Positions 1 to 10,215 are shown, counted from the stretch's first letter. The stretch: 64,000 bases of DNA from Atopsyche davidsoni (GCA_022113835.1 JAILWY010000008.1:3526001-3590000); one strand, 5' to 3'. Translations and numbers: made by a program. The notes: generated from the letters alone by a model not told the origin.

Positions 1-261
1 AATTAGAGATACGCGTCATTCAGGGCACGTTCGTTTTCTTATTTCTCTCGCGAACGCCCTCCGAGCACCCCTCGCAAACTGCCTGTATTAATTTTATTTG
101 TGGCTTTCTTACCTGAAGCCTTCAAAGTCACCGCAAAACCTACCCCCGAATAAAAGGGTTGTAAATTAATTAGTGTTTTTTTTTTTTTTTTTTTAAATTT
201 ATTCATTGAGTCAGCGTTTGTGATAAATCACTGTGTTTTATTTTATTTAAGAGCTTTTGAA
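1..261. other. Window edge, no gene seen
   Basis: The first 165 bases are less AT-rich than what follows, then a run of about 20 T residues leads into AT-rich DNA. I see no open frame with supporting features and no repeat that recurs elsewhere in the window. Confidence 0.6.
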
Positions 262-612
262 ATATTTTTTATTTACTAATATGATTAGGCACATTAGTTC
301 ATATATAGAAGATGATTTAATGAAACATTTGTTCATATGTATACATTTGTTCACATTGGTTCATATTTAGAGTATGATTGTTAAAAATTCTCGATAAACG
401 GAAGTGATTCGTTAGTACAAAGGTTCGTACACCGGCCATGTAAGCCAGGGGATGTGGGTTCAAATCCCACACAAATCACGATGATATTTTTCTGAGAGTT
501 TCTTTAAATCATCTTCTATATATGAACTAATGTGCCTAATCATATTAGTAAATATAATAAGCCCGTAATGGGTAATAAATACGCATCTGATTGACTTATC
601 CGTAATAGACAT
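262..612 (+). mobile_element. TIR-type repeat with tRNA-like core, copy 1
   Basis: This is a non-autonomous repeat that recurs at about ten places in the window. The left part (274-320) carries GATTAGGCACATTAGTTCAT. Its reverse complement lies on the right at 504-550, so the unit is bounded by inverted repeats of about 48 bp. Between them lies a tRNA-like core (406-477) followed by the family tail CACGATGATATTTTTCTGAG. Outside the right inverted repeat comes the outer family end CGTAATGGGTAATAAATACG (570-589). No coding sequence is present. Whether it moves as a TIR DNA element or is a SINE caught between two facing ends cannot be settled from one copy. Confidence 0.7.
406..477 (+). tRNA. tRNA-like module (Thr-UGU-like), probably not a host tRNA gene
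   Basis: The 72 bases fold as a near-complete cloverleaf. The acceptor arms GATTCGT and ACAAATC pair with one C-A mismatch. The T arm is GTGGG-TTCAAAT-CCCAC, with a good B-box (GGTTCAAATCC). The anticodon arm CCGGC-CATGTAA-GCCAG puts UGU at the anticodon position, which would read as threonine. The loop has A where U33 is expected and the stem has a mismatch. The sequence sits inside a dispersed inverted-repeat element, so I read it as a tRNA-derived element module rather than a functional gene. Confidence 0.5.
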
Positions 613-872
613 ATTTTTATTACTAATATGATTAGGCACATTAGTTCACACATAGAATATGTGTAATAAAAATATATCATCGTGATTTTTGTGTGATTTA
701 AACCCACATTCCCAGACTTACATGGCCGGTGTACTGTCCATTGTACTAACGAACCGCATCTATTAATCGAGAATTTTTAACAATCATACATTGGTAATAA
801 TATAAACATGTAATAGGTAATAAATACGCACTTGATTGACGTTCAAACCAGAAAATAGACATACATATAATT
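613..872 (-). mobile_element. TIR-type repeat with tRNA-like core, copy 2 (opposite orientation)
   Basis: This copy directly faces copy 1. It reads on the minus strand from the outer end near 870 to the inner GATTAGGCACATTAGTTCAC at 631-650. The tRNA-like core (684-757) is more decayed: the D-arm region and acceptor carry several changes and the B-box reads GGTTTAAATCA. The outer end GGTAATAAATACGCACTTGA is at 817-836. The head-to-head arrangement with copy 1 makes a large foldback structure. Confidence 0.65.
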
Positions 873-1654
873 TTTATATCAATAATGCATATAAATGGCC
901 TGAAAATTAAAAAAAAAAAATCAACATATAAATTTATGTTTTATCTTTAAAATTATAGCAATAGAAATGCTTATATACGTGATATATTTTACAGTAAATT
1001 TACAAAGACGTTCTAGTAATTTTCGTTAGGATCTTCACTTTATAATTAATCGTCAAAGCGATTCCTGTTTTTTCACGTCTCGTCGGGTAACATTAATTAA
1101 AATTTAAGTTGATATATTTCATAAAATGGAAACGAATAATTTGACGGAAAAAAACTTCATAAAATCAATCTTGAATGCTAACAGAACGATGGGCTTCCAT
1201 GTTTTCCTATAATTATTCATAGTGATCATTTGACTTCCAAACAAAGAGAGAGATATTTGATCAGACTGATTCAATATTATTCCATTTATATCTGACAAAT
1301 ACCGCCGAACCAATGTTTCATTTTCAGGATTTTAAATGGTAACCTGAAATCAATGACCAGATAATCTCCGGGAATATTTATAGACCATTGATAGGCACAT
1401 ATATATTATTATTCTAGTTATTTTTTATTTCTGATTGATAAAAGCAGTTCATTATTTACTTTAATACTATTGTCTTTAGCCTTTAGAAGAATAAACATAT
1501 TTATCTTCAGTAAAAAAATGAATTTTCGTCTTAGACAATAGACAATAGATTGTGAAATAATAACTTTAATGCATATTAAACCATTATGTAAATTGATATA
1601 GTACATTTTTAAAAAAATAGTATTATATAAAAGAGTGATTCTGGTTATACTCAG
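873..1654. other. AT-rich stretch, no gene seen
   Basis: The stretch has several short open frames without a recognisable domain, start context or splice sites. I take them as chance frames in AT-rich DNA. It holds poly-A tracts and no recurring element that I can identify. Confidence 0.5.
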
Positions 1655-1990
1655 AATTTGAAATATCATATAAAAATAATTATACAATTACTAAGTGCAG
1701 TTTATAAATAATTTAAAACGCAGCGTTTAATTACTTTATATTAAAAATTTGAAATCTGAGAGTTTCTATGAATCATTTTCAATATGTGAAAAAATATGCC
1801 TAATCATATTAGTAAGTAATATAAGCCTGTAGAGGTAATTAAAACGCACTTGATTGACGTTCAATCCACATAACTTTAATATAATAATTATACAAATTTT
1901 ATTGATTCTCTTTTTAAGGTGTTACTCTTAAAATGAGGTTGTTGACAAATTCAAAGATCATATCTCTTCCCTAGGGCAATTTTATTAGTC
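1655..1990 (+). repeat. Local repeat R1b, interrupted by a tRNA-element fragment
   Basis: The flanks of this segment match 7225-7442: the ATCATATAAAAATAAT start, the following GCAGTTTA stretch, and the downstream GTTACTCTTAAAATGAGGTT. In the 7.3-kb copy the two flanks are joined by different, shorter AT-rich DNA. Here the gap is filled by the right half of the tRNA-like TIR repeat (about 1748-1870), with tail CTGAGAGTTTCTATGAATC and outer end TTGATTGACGTTCAATCC. The pair is therefore close to a filled/empty site comparison. Confidence 0.55.
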
Positions 1991-2044
1991 CAGCTGTACT
2001 CTCAACTAAATTAGTTCTTAAATAATAACAAAGTAATAAAGTAT

Positions 2045-2275
2045 GTCTATTTTTTGGATTGAACGTCAATCAGATGCATATTTATTACCCATTACGGTTG
2101 GCCTGGGCACATTGGTTCATATGTAGAGTATGGTTAGTACAAGGGTTAGTACACCAGCCATGTAAGCCTGGAGATGTGGGTTTAAATCCCACACAAATCA
2201 CGATGATATTTTTCTTTTTTAATCATCTTCTTTATGTGAACTAATGCGCCTAATCACATTAGCAATAAAGCATAT
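2045..2275 (+). mobile_element. TIR-type repeat with tRNA-like core, copy 3
   Basis: The left outer end is intact: GGATTGAACGTCAATCAGAT at 2056-2075, then ACCCATTACGG, is the reverse complement of the right outer end of other copies. It is followed by GGCCTGGGCACATTGGTTCA and the tRNA-like core (about 2131-2201). About 35 bases upstream of and including the acceptor 5' strand are deleted. The B-box reads GGTTTAAATCC. The inner right repeat AACTAATGCGCCTAATCAC is at 2240-2258, and the outer right end is missing. This copy shows best that the outer ends are inverted. Confidence 0.7.
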
Positions 2276-2385
2276 AAGAATTGCCCAAAACGACATAATA
2301 TTTTTTACGAACGAAGACAATTAAGCCAATCATTATTTCGTCTCACGATATTCGAAATATAATTTTTATATTTAAGGACACATCC

Positions 2386-2690
2386 TTGGCTCTGTGGGTA
2401 ATCCGGAGTTCAAACAGAGGACGATCCTGGTGGATTAAAGAACGTAAATCGACTTCAAAGGACTCTTTTAAAAACCGGAGTACTCTTGCGTGCCTTCGCG
2501 GAGTCGCACTAACTCGCAAAGCAGAAGGCTCTGCCGGTTATTTCAGGCATTTTCATATTTCGGCAAAAGCTCTCAGGCGGAGGCCCGCAGGTACTGCGAG
2601 TGTGTTACGACTCGGGAACTTTGCATATTGAATTCAAAATTGAATGTTTGCAAAGAAAAAAGGTTTCTTTTACTTATTGTTACGGGATAA
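2386..2690. other. GC-elevated block, no recognised product
   Basis: This block is distinctly richer in GC than its surroundings and has an open frame of about 80 codons on the plus strand (2386-2631). The predicted peptide is basic and low in recognisable features, and I see no domain. It is best treated as a compositional island that may be a conserved non-coding element, a decayed exon or a repeat head. Confidence 0.3.
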
Positions 2691-3102
2691 ATTGGATTTA
2701 GAGATGTGTCATGTGTTTTTGATTCCGCATAATCGAATTATATCGCCGATGTACATACTTTGCATCTGGTCTTTTTTTCCGTTTCTTTGTTAACTTTTGT
2801 GTTTGTATTTGAAATATATTTTGATAAACACAAAAAAATAATGTCATGTAATGGTGTTGTTTGAAAATTTTAATAAAAAAATATTTTTTTATATTTTATC
2901 AAGAGTCTTGTTAACAAAGAACTAATTGGGAAAAATTAAATATTTTTTTTATCGGAAAAACGATTTTCATTATAAAAAGAATATTCTTTTTGAAGTTATT
3001 TTATTACAAAATTATCAACTTTATCATTGAATTGTAAGGCACAAAACTGAGTGACGTCATACAGTACCAAATAACAATAATTTAAGTGTTTATTAGCCCT
3101 TT
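2691..3102. other. AT-rich stretch, no gene seen
   Basis: Mostly A/T runs. A consensus CRE-type octamer TGACGTCA lies at 3051-3058, but an isolated 8-mer is weak evidence of regulation. Confidence 0.5.
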
Positions 3103-3208
3103 CGACACAACTGACAACCAAATAGTAACTCGCAAAAAGCACCAAATCAAATGAACACTATTAGATAATAACTATTCGGTTGTCGGTTGTGTCGCAGCGT
3201 GTGTAGCC
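3103..3208. mobile_element. Short inverted-repeat element (MITE-like), copy 1
   Basis: The left arm CGACACAACTGACAACC (3103-3119) matches the reverse complement of the right arm GGTTGTCGGTTGTGTCG (near 3179-3195), with about 60 bases between them. The right side continues into GCGTGTGTAG, which is the outer end of the related element at 7852-8014. The left outer end appears eroded. No coding capacity. Confidence 0.6.
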
Positions 3209-3897
3209 GGCTCTAGTTTCAAGATCCCTTAGTTGGTCAACAGATCTGGGTTTTCAACTTTTGTAATAACTTCAGTTTCACGGCTGAGTTTCGCAAATCG
3301 ACGAAGTCTCTTTTTTTGTGTGAAACTGAAATCCAATATTTAAACTTTTGCTGAAATCATTCAGTCGAATTGCTCACAGTAAGTTTGAAAGTTCCGTGAT
3401 TTGAGCTTTGGTCTGTAAACTGAGTGGTAAAGGTTTAAGAGACTGATTTGCATTCTAAGATAGCTAACTTTTAGATTCTGCATGAAAGTTTATATTACAT
3501 AATGATGAGTTGAAGAGCGTGACAGCAAATATTAATAACAAATTGGATAGGAGATTTAAATAAAAAAATCGGTGAGTACTTTTTCTCAATCGACGTCAAT
3601 CGGCTTTTTACATTTGTTGTTTAAATATTCAATATCACAGCAGAAAATTATGTTTTAAAGTTGACTGATGACTTTAGTAAAGCATAAAAAATAAAATAAG
3701 GAATTTACAAAGTAAATACAATTTTTAGATCAATTGTCTTTAATTATACATTATTACTGATTAGGCAACGAACAAATATAAATCAAAATAATATCAATGC
3801 GATTATAGCCTGATAATGTTGTCACCTAATTTGCTTACAAATCAAACATATGAATTAATTAGAAGGAGAGCAAATATCTAATCAGGGTTGGCAGATA
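3209..3897. other. AT-rich stretch, no gene seen
   Basis: No open frame of note and no repeat that I could match elsewhere in the window. A potential splice-donor-like GGTGAGTACT at 3571-3580 stands alone, with no coding frame beside it. Confidence 0.45.
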
Positions 3898-4395
3898 AAT
3901 AATTAACAACCTAAATAAATACTAATAAAGGAATAATTCCAGAGCCTTAAGCTACAATAATGCGGAACCTAGAAGACATATTTCATAATCAAGAATGATT
4001 TGGAATGATTATGTTGTACCTCGAATAACGATATTAAGAGCTTTTGTATTGTAAAGCATTCAACCTGATTTACAAATAAATGGAAACACGTGTACATACT
4101 CAACATATTTTTAAATATTATTATTACATTTACCTGTAACATATCACGAGTAATTTACCCAAAAAAAATATTATTATCATGTTGACTGATATATTATGAA
4201 TTATCAAAATAATTTATCATATTATTATCTCATCAGGATGCTGATTTTAATCCACAAAATAATGATAGTATATAAATATTATAATTAATTGCGTATAAAT
4301 AATATGTTGTAAACTATATATTTTCATACTTTTATTGAAAAAAGTGTTAGTAGACTTGTGTTTAGAAACTACTCTCTACTAAAAATAGTGAAAAA
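3898..4395 (+). repeat. Local repeat R1, copy 1
   Basis: This segment is repeated at 6885-7205 and 7442-7740. Diagnostic shared strings are GGAATAATTCC, CATATTTCATAATCA, ATTATGTTGTACCTCG and AACATATCACGAGTAATTTA. It is AT-rich with no coding frame. The family is unclassified. The repeat density at 1.6-7.7 kb suggests local segmental duplication or nested insertion. Confidence 0.65.
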
Positions 4396-4554
4396 AATCA
4401 AATAAAAATTTATTTTCAAAATAAATAGACAGGCAAAGCACGTAACTGTAAAATATAAAACCAACGGAATATCTGTACTGTAATTCGATTTATACTCCAC
4501 GCTTTGTATTGGATTTGTTCAATAGATTATTTTTTTTAAAGATAAACAAAATCC

Positions 4555-4670
4555 TCCCCTTTCTCTCTATTCTGTTACTTGTGAATAAACTATTGCCATT
4601 CTGTGCCCTGAGCGTATATAGAAGACCTGTAACAAAGCAGTCGACTTGGAATGATTGTTAAGGGATTGTA
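4555..4670 (+). repeat. Interspersed repeat S2, partial copy
   Basis: The segment contains CCATTCTGTGCCCTGAGCGT and, further on, GACTTGGAATGATTGTTA. These match in order the minus-strand copies at 18585-18775 and 53197-53345. It lacks the distal half of the repeat. The family is unclassified; no clear tRNA or 5S head is visible. Confidence 0.5.
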
Positions 4671-5390
4671 ATGGAAGTACCTTGTACTGAAGGAGAATTT
4701 AAAAAATATATAAATCCCTGTATATCTCTTCTCGGATCACAAGTGAATCATTAATTAAAGTACATAGTATCCTTTGTAAAGAAAGTAAAGAATTTAACAT
4801 TCTTTGTCCCAAAAACTTGGATTCTCGAGAGGTTAAATGTAAATTTTATTACGGAAGACAATGAAGAGTCTATAAAATTAAATAAATTTTAAAGTACCGT
4901 TTACACCTGATCACCTGGGAATATTTACCGAAACTTAATGGCCGTCCTGAATAATTAACTTAAAGCTTCTACAAATAATTACACGTAGAATTGTACTCAT
5001 GACTTGCAGAATGGTCCCCTATTTTCTTATTTTCATATAATATTACATTCTAGTTAATATATTTTAACTCTTTGAATTTGCGTAAGTAAGAGATTAATTT
5101 TTTAATATATTTTGTTGACATATTGAACTTCCTGTATTTTTTTCATATTTATGTCTGTTTATAACAAAAATCAATAGTCGTGATTTAAATAAAGTCACTC
5201 GTTTAAACATTTTTGGCAATACTTTGAGTTAACACTAATAAAATAGATCTAGCTTATCAGATTGCTTAGATTTGATTAGTTAATGATCTAATGATTGCTT
5301 TTAACCCAAATACACGAATACAGTTTATTTGCACGTGGATCGTTTATATTATTAATAAAACTAACAAACTCATCAAAAAATTATAAAATG
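4671..5390. other. AT-rich stretch, no gene seen
   Basis: I found no supportable coding frame, RNA gene or matched repeat here. Confidence 0.45.
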
Positions 5391-5399
5391 CACGTGTAT

Positions 5400-5900
5400 C
5401 TTAATATTGTTTTCATATTTTTCTGTTGAAAGCAGTTTTTATAACCATCACAGAGACACTAATGTTTAATCTAAAGATATTGAATACAAAAGTCTTACCG
5501 ATTACTTTATAAAAGTTAGACGTCAACAGTCAAGTACTTATAAAAAATAATAAAAGTAAAAACAAAAAAAAAAATTTTATAATGATTTTTGTAATTTTTG
5601 GTGTTTTACATTTATTTCACATTTTAATTTTTTTTTTAAGTTAACACGTTTTTTGCGACTGTCTCTAAATATTTTTTACACATATTTCTGTTGAAAGCAG
5701 TTTTTCTGCGGAGAGGTCGTTTTTATTACCATCACAGAGACACTAATGTTTTATTTGCAATTTCAATGATACTTCCTCAAATATGCAATATTCAATGTAT
5801 TTGTAAAAAAATATATGAAATTGAAGAATACGCTTGTACCTAGAAACACACATTTCTGTTGAAGACAGTTCTTTGCGCGCGGATCGTTCACATTACTTTG
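5400..5900 (+). repeat. Cluster of degenerate direct repeats
   Basis: The phrase TTTCTGTTGAAAGCAGTTTT occurs at about 5420 and 5686, and a diverged form at about 5850. Each of the first two is followed by ACCATCACAGAGACACTAAT. Between them, 5475-5650 (TGAATACAAAAGTCTTACCG onwards) recurs at 8993-9195. No coding frame. It appears to be a diverged repeat array of unknown class. Confidence 0.55.
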
Positions 5901-6036
5901 CGTCTTAGCATTGTTTCAATTTCCTGAAGATAGCGTCTCATCCGCAATTTAAATAAAACGCCGTCACATCTGTCAGGGTATCAACAAAATTACACGTCAT
6001 AAAACCGAGATTAGGGGACCATAAATTAGGCCTGGC

Positions 6037-6320
6037 TTACTTCAATGCCACGTAACAAATGGCGGCTCCGGCCAATTTGTCAGGGAATAAGAATGAGGAT
6101 TTGTTGCGCGGGGCGAGCTTAGAGACCCGTATAGGCAAATACCCAACTGTGAATGACGTCTTTATGAATACACATTTTATGCTAAGGAGTATCGTAAAAA
6201 TTCGGGAACTGAACATCCCGGAAGATGGGCGCATTTCCGCCCGCACCAGAAGCCTCGGGCCGGATATGAAATAAGGAGGTTTAAACAAAAGGAACCATCG
6301 CTTAGACACTGTCAAAACAA
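6037..6320 (+). CDS. Unrecognised small open frame in a GC-elevated block (doubtful)
   Basis: A 71-codon frame (6059-6274) starts with ATG in a good context (ACAAATGGCG) and ends in TAA. The peptide begins MAAPANLSGNKNEDLL and is hydrophilic, with no signal peptide, membrane segment or known motif. A 92-codon frame on the opposite strand overlaps it, so strand choice is not secure. The block is GC-elevated against AT-rich flanks, which favours an exon or a conserved element over chance. I do not recognise the product and would not call it a gene without transcript support. Confidence 0.2.
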
Positions 6321-6379
6321 GTGAAAAATATTATTTACCTAAATAAACACATTTTACCATAAATATGCCATAATACGTA

Positions 6380-6575
6380 CATTGTTTCATTTATAGGATA
6401 TGATTGTTAAAAATTCTTGCCAAGTACTAGTGATTCGTTGGTATAATTGGTAATGCACCGGCCATGTAAGCTTGGGAATGTGGGTTCTCGAATCCCACAC
6501 AAATCACGATGATATTTTTCTGAGAGTTTCTTTAATCATTTTTCAATATTTGAAAAAATGTACTTAATCATTATC
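6380..6575 (+). mobile_element. tRNA-like TIR repeat, variant subfamily, copy 1
   Basis: The left side reads ATTGTTTCATTTATAGGATA and the right side ATTTGAAAAAATGTACTTAA. The same pair of ends flanks the minus-strand core at 24895-24967 and the deleted copy at 33860-34090. The core at 6432-6505 has a better A-box than the main subfamily. There is no coding sequence and the outer ends of the main subfamily are absent. Confidence 0.65.
6432..6505 (+). tRNA. tRNA-like module (Thr-UGU-like), variant subfamily
   Basis: The acceptor GATTCGT pairs with ACAAATC with one mismatch. The D arm is GTAT-AATTGGTA-ATGC and the region TTGGTATAATTGGTAATGC is a convincing A-box. The anticodon loop CATGTAA again gives UGU. 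The T loop carries a 2-base insertion (TTCTCGAAT) that should disrupt folding and TFIIIC binding. It is probably a decayed element core, but the strong A-box implies descent from a real tRNA gene. Confidence 0.5.
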
Positions 6576-6693
6576 AAAAAATGTTTAGTCCATAAACTTA
6601 ACTAATTGTATAACCCTCATCTAATTTTGTCATATCGTATCCTGTTAGTTGCATTTAAGCATATTTTATTTGTATATTTTGCTAGTTTAGTTA

Positions 6694-6739
6694 TGCATCT
6701 GATGATGACCTAGTCTATTTGGTCGAAACTAGTCATGCA
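6694..6739 (+). ncRNA. Hammerhead-ribozyme-like motif
   Basis: The segment contains CTGATGA (6699-6705), a helix-II hairpin GACC/GGTC (6707-6710 with 6721-6724), GAAA (6725-6728), a minimal helix III (AC-TA-GT) and the cleavage triplet GTC (6732-6734). It is enclosed by helix I, TGCAT/ATGCA (6694-6698 with 6735-6739, 5 perfect pairs). This is the permuted type-I layout with the very short helix III reported for hammerheads in Penelope-like elements. One departure is an extra T between CTGATGA and helix II, which could impair catalysis. The downstream tail (6746-6790) recurs near 18320-18385. Confidence 0.45.
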
Positions 6740-6790
6740 AAAAAATATAATAAACTCAAAGCGATGACAGAATACAAAGTTACTTTTATC

Positions 6791-6796
<6 letters not shown>

Positions 6797-6879
<83 letters not shown>
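6797..6879. repeat. (AT)n microsatellite
   Basis: About 41 uninterrupted AT dinucleotides (83 bp). It lies directly after the tail of the hammerhead-bearing repeat and just before R1 copy 2. Confidence 0.95.
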
Positions 6880-6884
<5 letters not shown>

Positions 6885-6885
<1 letters not shown>

Positions 6886-7205
6886 AACTAATATAGGAAT
6901 AATTCCTGAGCCTTAAGCTACGACAATTTGGAACTTAGAAGACATATTTCATAATCATGAATGATTTGGAATGATTATGTTGTACCTCGTATAACGATAT
7001 TAAGAGCTTTTGTATTGTAAAGCTTTCTACCTGATTTACACTTGTACACATTTAACATATTTTTAAAATATTCATTTGAATAATTTTTATAATATTTTAC
7101 CTGTAACATATCACGAGTAATTTACCCAAAAAAATGATTATTATCATATTTTGAATTATCAAAATAATTTATGCTGATATGAATCCACAAAAATATGATA
7201 GTGGT
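6885..7205 (+). repeat. Local repeat R1, copy 2
   Basis: It matches R1 copy 1 from the GGAATAATTCC start to the ATCCACAAAA end, with small deletions in the middle. No coding frame. Confidence 0.65.
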
Positions 7206-7224
7206 GTTAAATAATAATTTAAAT

Positions 7225-7442
7225 AAATATCATATAAAAATAATTGTACGATTACTAAGCGCAGTTTAAAAATTATTTAAATCGCTGCGTTTTATTACTT
7301 TATATTGAAAACTATAATAGAATAATTTTACATAAAATGTTGATCTAATAATATATTTTTATTAATACTCTTCTTAAGGTGCTACTCTTAAAATGAGGTT
7401 GTTGACAATTTCAAAGATTATATCTCTACCCTGGGGTAGTTT
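7225..7442 (+). repeat. Local repeat R1b, uninterrupted copy
   Basis: It matches both flanks of 1655-1990 but lacks the tRNA-element fragment found there. It lies between R1 copies 2 and 3, so R1 and R1b may be parts of one larger element. Confidence 0.5.
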
Positions 7443-7740
7443 TACTATAATATTTATTAATATTTTTAAATGTTTTACTTGTAACATATCACGAGTAATT
7501 TACCCAAAAATAATATTATTATCATGTTTACTGATATATTTAGAATTATCAAAATAATTTGTTATATTATTTTGAATTTTTTTATTTGAATCCACAAAAA
7601 ATGATAGTAGTGTTTTAAAATATTATAATTAATTTCGTACAAGCAATATGTTGTAAACTAAAGTTTTTCATATTTTTATTGAATAAGTGTCTGTAGAGTT
7701 GTGTTTAAAAAGTCTACTGAAAATATTGAAAAAAAATCAA
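7442..7740 (+). repeat. Local repeat R1, copy 3 (3' part)
   Basis: It matches the second half of R1 copy 1: AACATATCACGAGTAATTTA, then AATATGTTGTAAACTA, then the GTCTGTAGAGTTGTGTTTA region. The first half is missing. Confidence 0.6.
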
Positions 7741-7851
7741 AAATACTAATATATAATAAATTTTTGGACCATTAAAAATACGATTTTTTTTAGAGAAGAT
7801 TAATTTTATATTATAGAAAGTTTAAAAAAACCTGTTGCAATTATCTAGAAT

Positions 7852-8014
7852 GTCTACACACGCTGCGACAAAACTGACAACCGAATAATAACTAGCCGAT
7901 ATCGTCCTTTTTCATGTTGTTTTCTTAGGCAAACCTATAAAAAAGACCCAAAGTATAAGGACACTATTGGTTAATGGTAAATCGGTTGGTAGTTGTGTTG
8001 CTGCGAGTGTAGGC
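7852..8014. mobile_element. Short inverted-repeat element (MITE-like), copy 2
   Basis: The left end GTCTACACACGCTGCGACAA is matched in inverse by the right end TTGCTGCGAGTGTAGGC, and the inner CTGACAACCGA by TCGGTTGGTAG. The length is 163 bp with no coding capacity. The family is related to 3103-3208. The superfamily cannot be assigned because no clear target duplication is visible. Confidence 0.65.
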
Positions 8015-8990
8015 AGCTTATTTGTCAATTTGTTTACTTTCGTTAAATTACCGATTCAATTGATGATTTTATTGCTTGTTTATGTCGATTGCCTTAATTG
8101 TTTAAATTATATATTTTCTTAAAATATTACAGATTAAATATCTGTAAAAAAAAAACAACAAAATCAAATAAATAAATACTTCTACTGGTTTTATTCTAAA
8201 CGCGTATTTTCTTCCTTCATAAATTCCAGCTGTACGGATTTTTTATGAGAAATGTATAACAATTTTTGTCAAAGAAATATTTTTTAAGGATTTTAAAGTT
8301 AAAAAAATATTTATGTTAGCTTAGCCTGTGCGTTTATTTGCTGTATCGATATATTATTTTATTTTCTGTCCTTGAAAAAAGATTATTGAAAATCGAGTTG
8401 GTACAAGATTTTTTGTATGTTTTAGGCTTTTTCACACATTTGAAATTCTCAGAATTATTTCCGACAGAATATTATATATTTTTAAAAGCGAAACATTGAA
8501 TAATAAATATTTTAAATTATAAAAATCACTGGCAATATATTCATGTGTAAACTATTTAGGATATTAAAATTACATTTATTATCTGTATAAAGTATATATA
8601 TGAATGATTATAAATTTAGTTTTTAGTTACTGTCAACACATTAGTTTTAACAAACTGAATATTTATTTAATTAGCAAGGAATCTTTCAATTATAAAAGTA
8701 AATGTTGTGAGCAGTTGCACTCGATTAGAGCTAGTAACGTCTCCCGCATTTGCACCAAATGAGATAAATAACAAGTATTTTATACGATTCACTTGGATTC
8801 AAACGTTGGATCCCAAAGTGTTGCTTTTGTTGATTAAAATAGTTATTTTGATAAGTCAATCGATTTTTATATTATATGAAACCGAACTTGAAATACATCT
8901 ATAAAAAAAAATTAGATCAGGATGCCAAATTTATAATGATAACATTAATATTATCATTATAAATTTTGCCTCCGAATTTATCCACCTAAA
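8015..8990. other. AT-rich stretch, no gene seen
   Basis: A 65-codon plus frame at 8707-8904 has no recognisable content. Otherwise the stretch is A/T-dominated with no matched repeat. Confidence 0.45.
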
Positions 8991-8992
8991 GA

Positions 8993-9195
8993 TTGAATAC
9001 AAAAGCCTCACCGATTATTTTATAAAAGTTTGACGTCAACAGTCAAGTACTTATAAAAAATAATAAAAGTAAAAATAACTTTAAAATGATTTTTATAATT
9101 TTTGGTGTTTTACATTTATTTCACAGAGTATAACAAGAAAAAACTATATTATGTTAAAAAAAAAAATTATGTATGTAAACGCGTTTTTTGCGTCT
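8993..9195 (+). repeat. Second copy of the 5475-5650 repeat
   Basis: The sequence from GATTGAATACAAAAGCCTCA, through GACGTCAACAGTCAAGTACT, to TTACATTTATTTCACA is shared with 5467-5620. No coding frame. Confidence 0.65.
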
Positions 9196-9940
9196 GGGGT
9201 ATTTTTGAAAGACAAATTTCTTGTGGGAATTTGTCATATGATAAAAATATAATAAAACGAATCAAAAAAGTCTACTTGTACATATTTTTTTAATACCTTC
9301 CATATTTCGGTTTCCACTTAAGCAAAAACGAATTTAACGTTAAAAACGTAACATAAAATTCCACCGTCTCGTTATATAAAAAAAATATTTTAGCTACACT
9401 GTATACTTAGTGAGTTCTTAGAAGACACATTTGTTAAGTATTTATTAATACTTAATAAACAGGAATACATTATAAATATACTCAAAAATCGTAAAACCTT
9501 ATTTTTTCTTCTTAAGTTCAGGAAGCGTACATACTTTATAATACTTCTCTTAGCTTTTGAAGTAACTTTAATATCGTGCGACCTAAATAGACATCGCAAA
9601 ATCGCCCATTTTTAATTGAATTAGTTTTATATATATATATATATATAATATTAATCCAAATATTAATTTAGCATTTTTTTTAGGTGAAATCTGATTTAAA
9701 ATAAAATGAAAAAAAAATCATAAAGCATTATAGGCTAAAGATAGATCCTTTATGTAATTGATTCCCACATAAAACGACGAGAAAAAATATTTTACTAGCA
9801 ACGAACGTATGTCAATTCTGCTAAGCCTAAAATATGCGGGTTCATATTTTACTAGTGACGGATTTTTTTTTTTTTTTTTCATTGTTAACTATGCATTATT
9901 TTAGTATAACACGTCATATATTTAATCACATTCCAGGTCG
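9196..9940. other. AT-rich stretch, no gene seen
   Basis: It includes a short (AT)n run (9631-9646) and a poly-T run near 9865. A minus-strand frame of 69 codons (9390-9599) has no recognisable domain. Confidence 0.45.
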
Positions 9941-10215
9941 GGTGTAATTCTACACCGCTGGGCGAGATAAAGTGCGTGTAAATCTAAATGGGATGAATTA
10001 GAAGATAGCACAGTGGGTCTAGTGGCGACTTAACTCGACCCTAAAAATAGCAAAAAGCCCATCATCTCCGTGATGGATGGAATAATAAACTTGGACAGAG
10101 AAAAATGGAGGGGATTATGAAGGCTTCACCTATCAGTGAGGGGATGGGGGTTGCTAGTGACGGGGACGGTAATGACTCTTCCTAAAAATAATGAAACTGC
10201 CGTAGTAGTTCGGAC
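9941..10215. other. GC-elevated block, possibly an old retroelement end
   Basis: This block stands out from the AT-rich flanks. A plus-strand frame across 10027-10120 ends in the residues LDREKWRGL and a stop. That resembles the arginine/tryptophan endings seen at the C-terminus of many non-LTR retrotransposon ORFs. The resemblance is short and I cannot confirm it by eye. There is no polyA or target duplication to define an element. Confidence 0.2.

Noticed and set aside
2059..2244. 61-codon plus-strand frame
   Set aside because: It overlaps the tRNA-like TIR repeat and is an accidental translation of it.
9941..10215. End of a non-LTR retrotransposon, from LDREKWRGL before a stop
   Set aside because: The similarity covers only nine residues and no reverse transcriptase, tail or target duplication is visible. 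Left as a low-confidence block.
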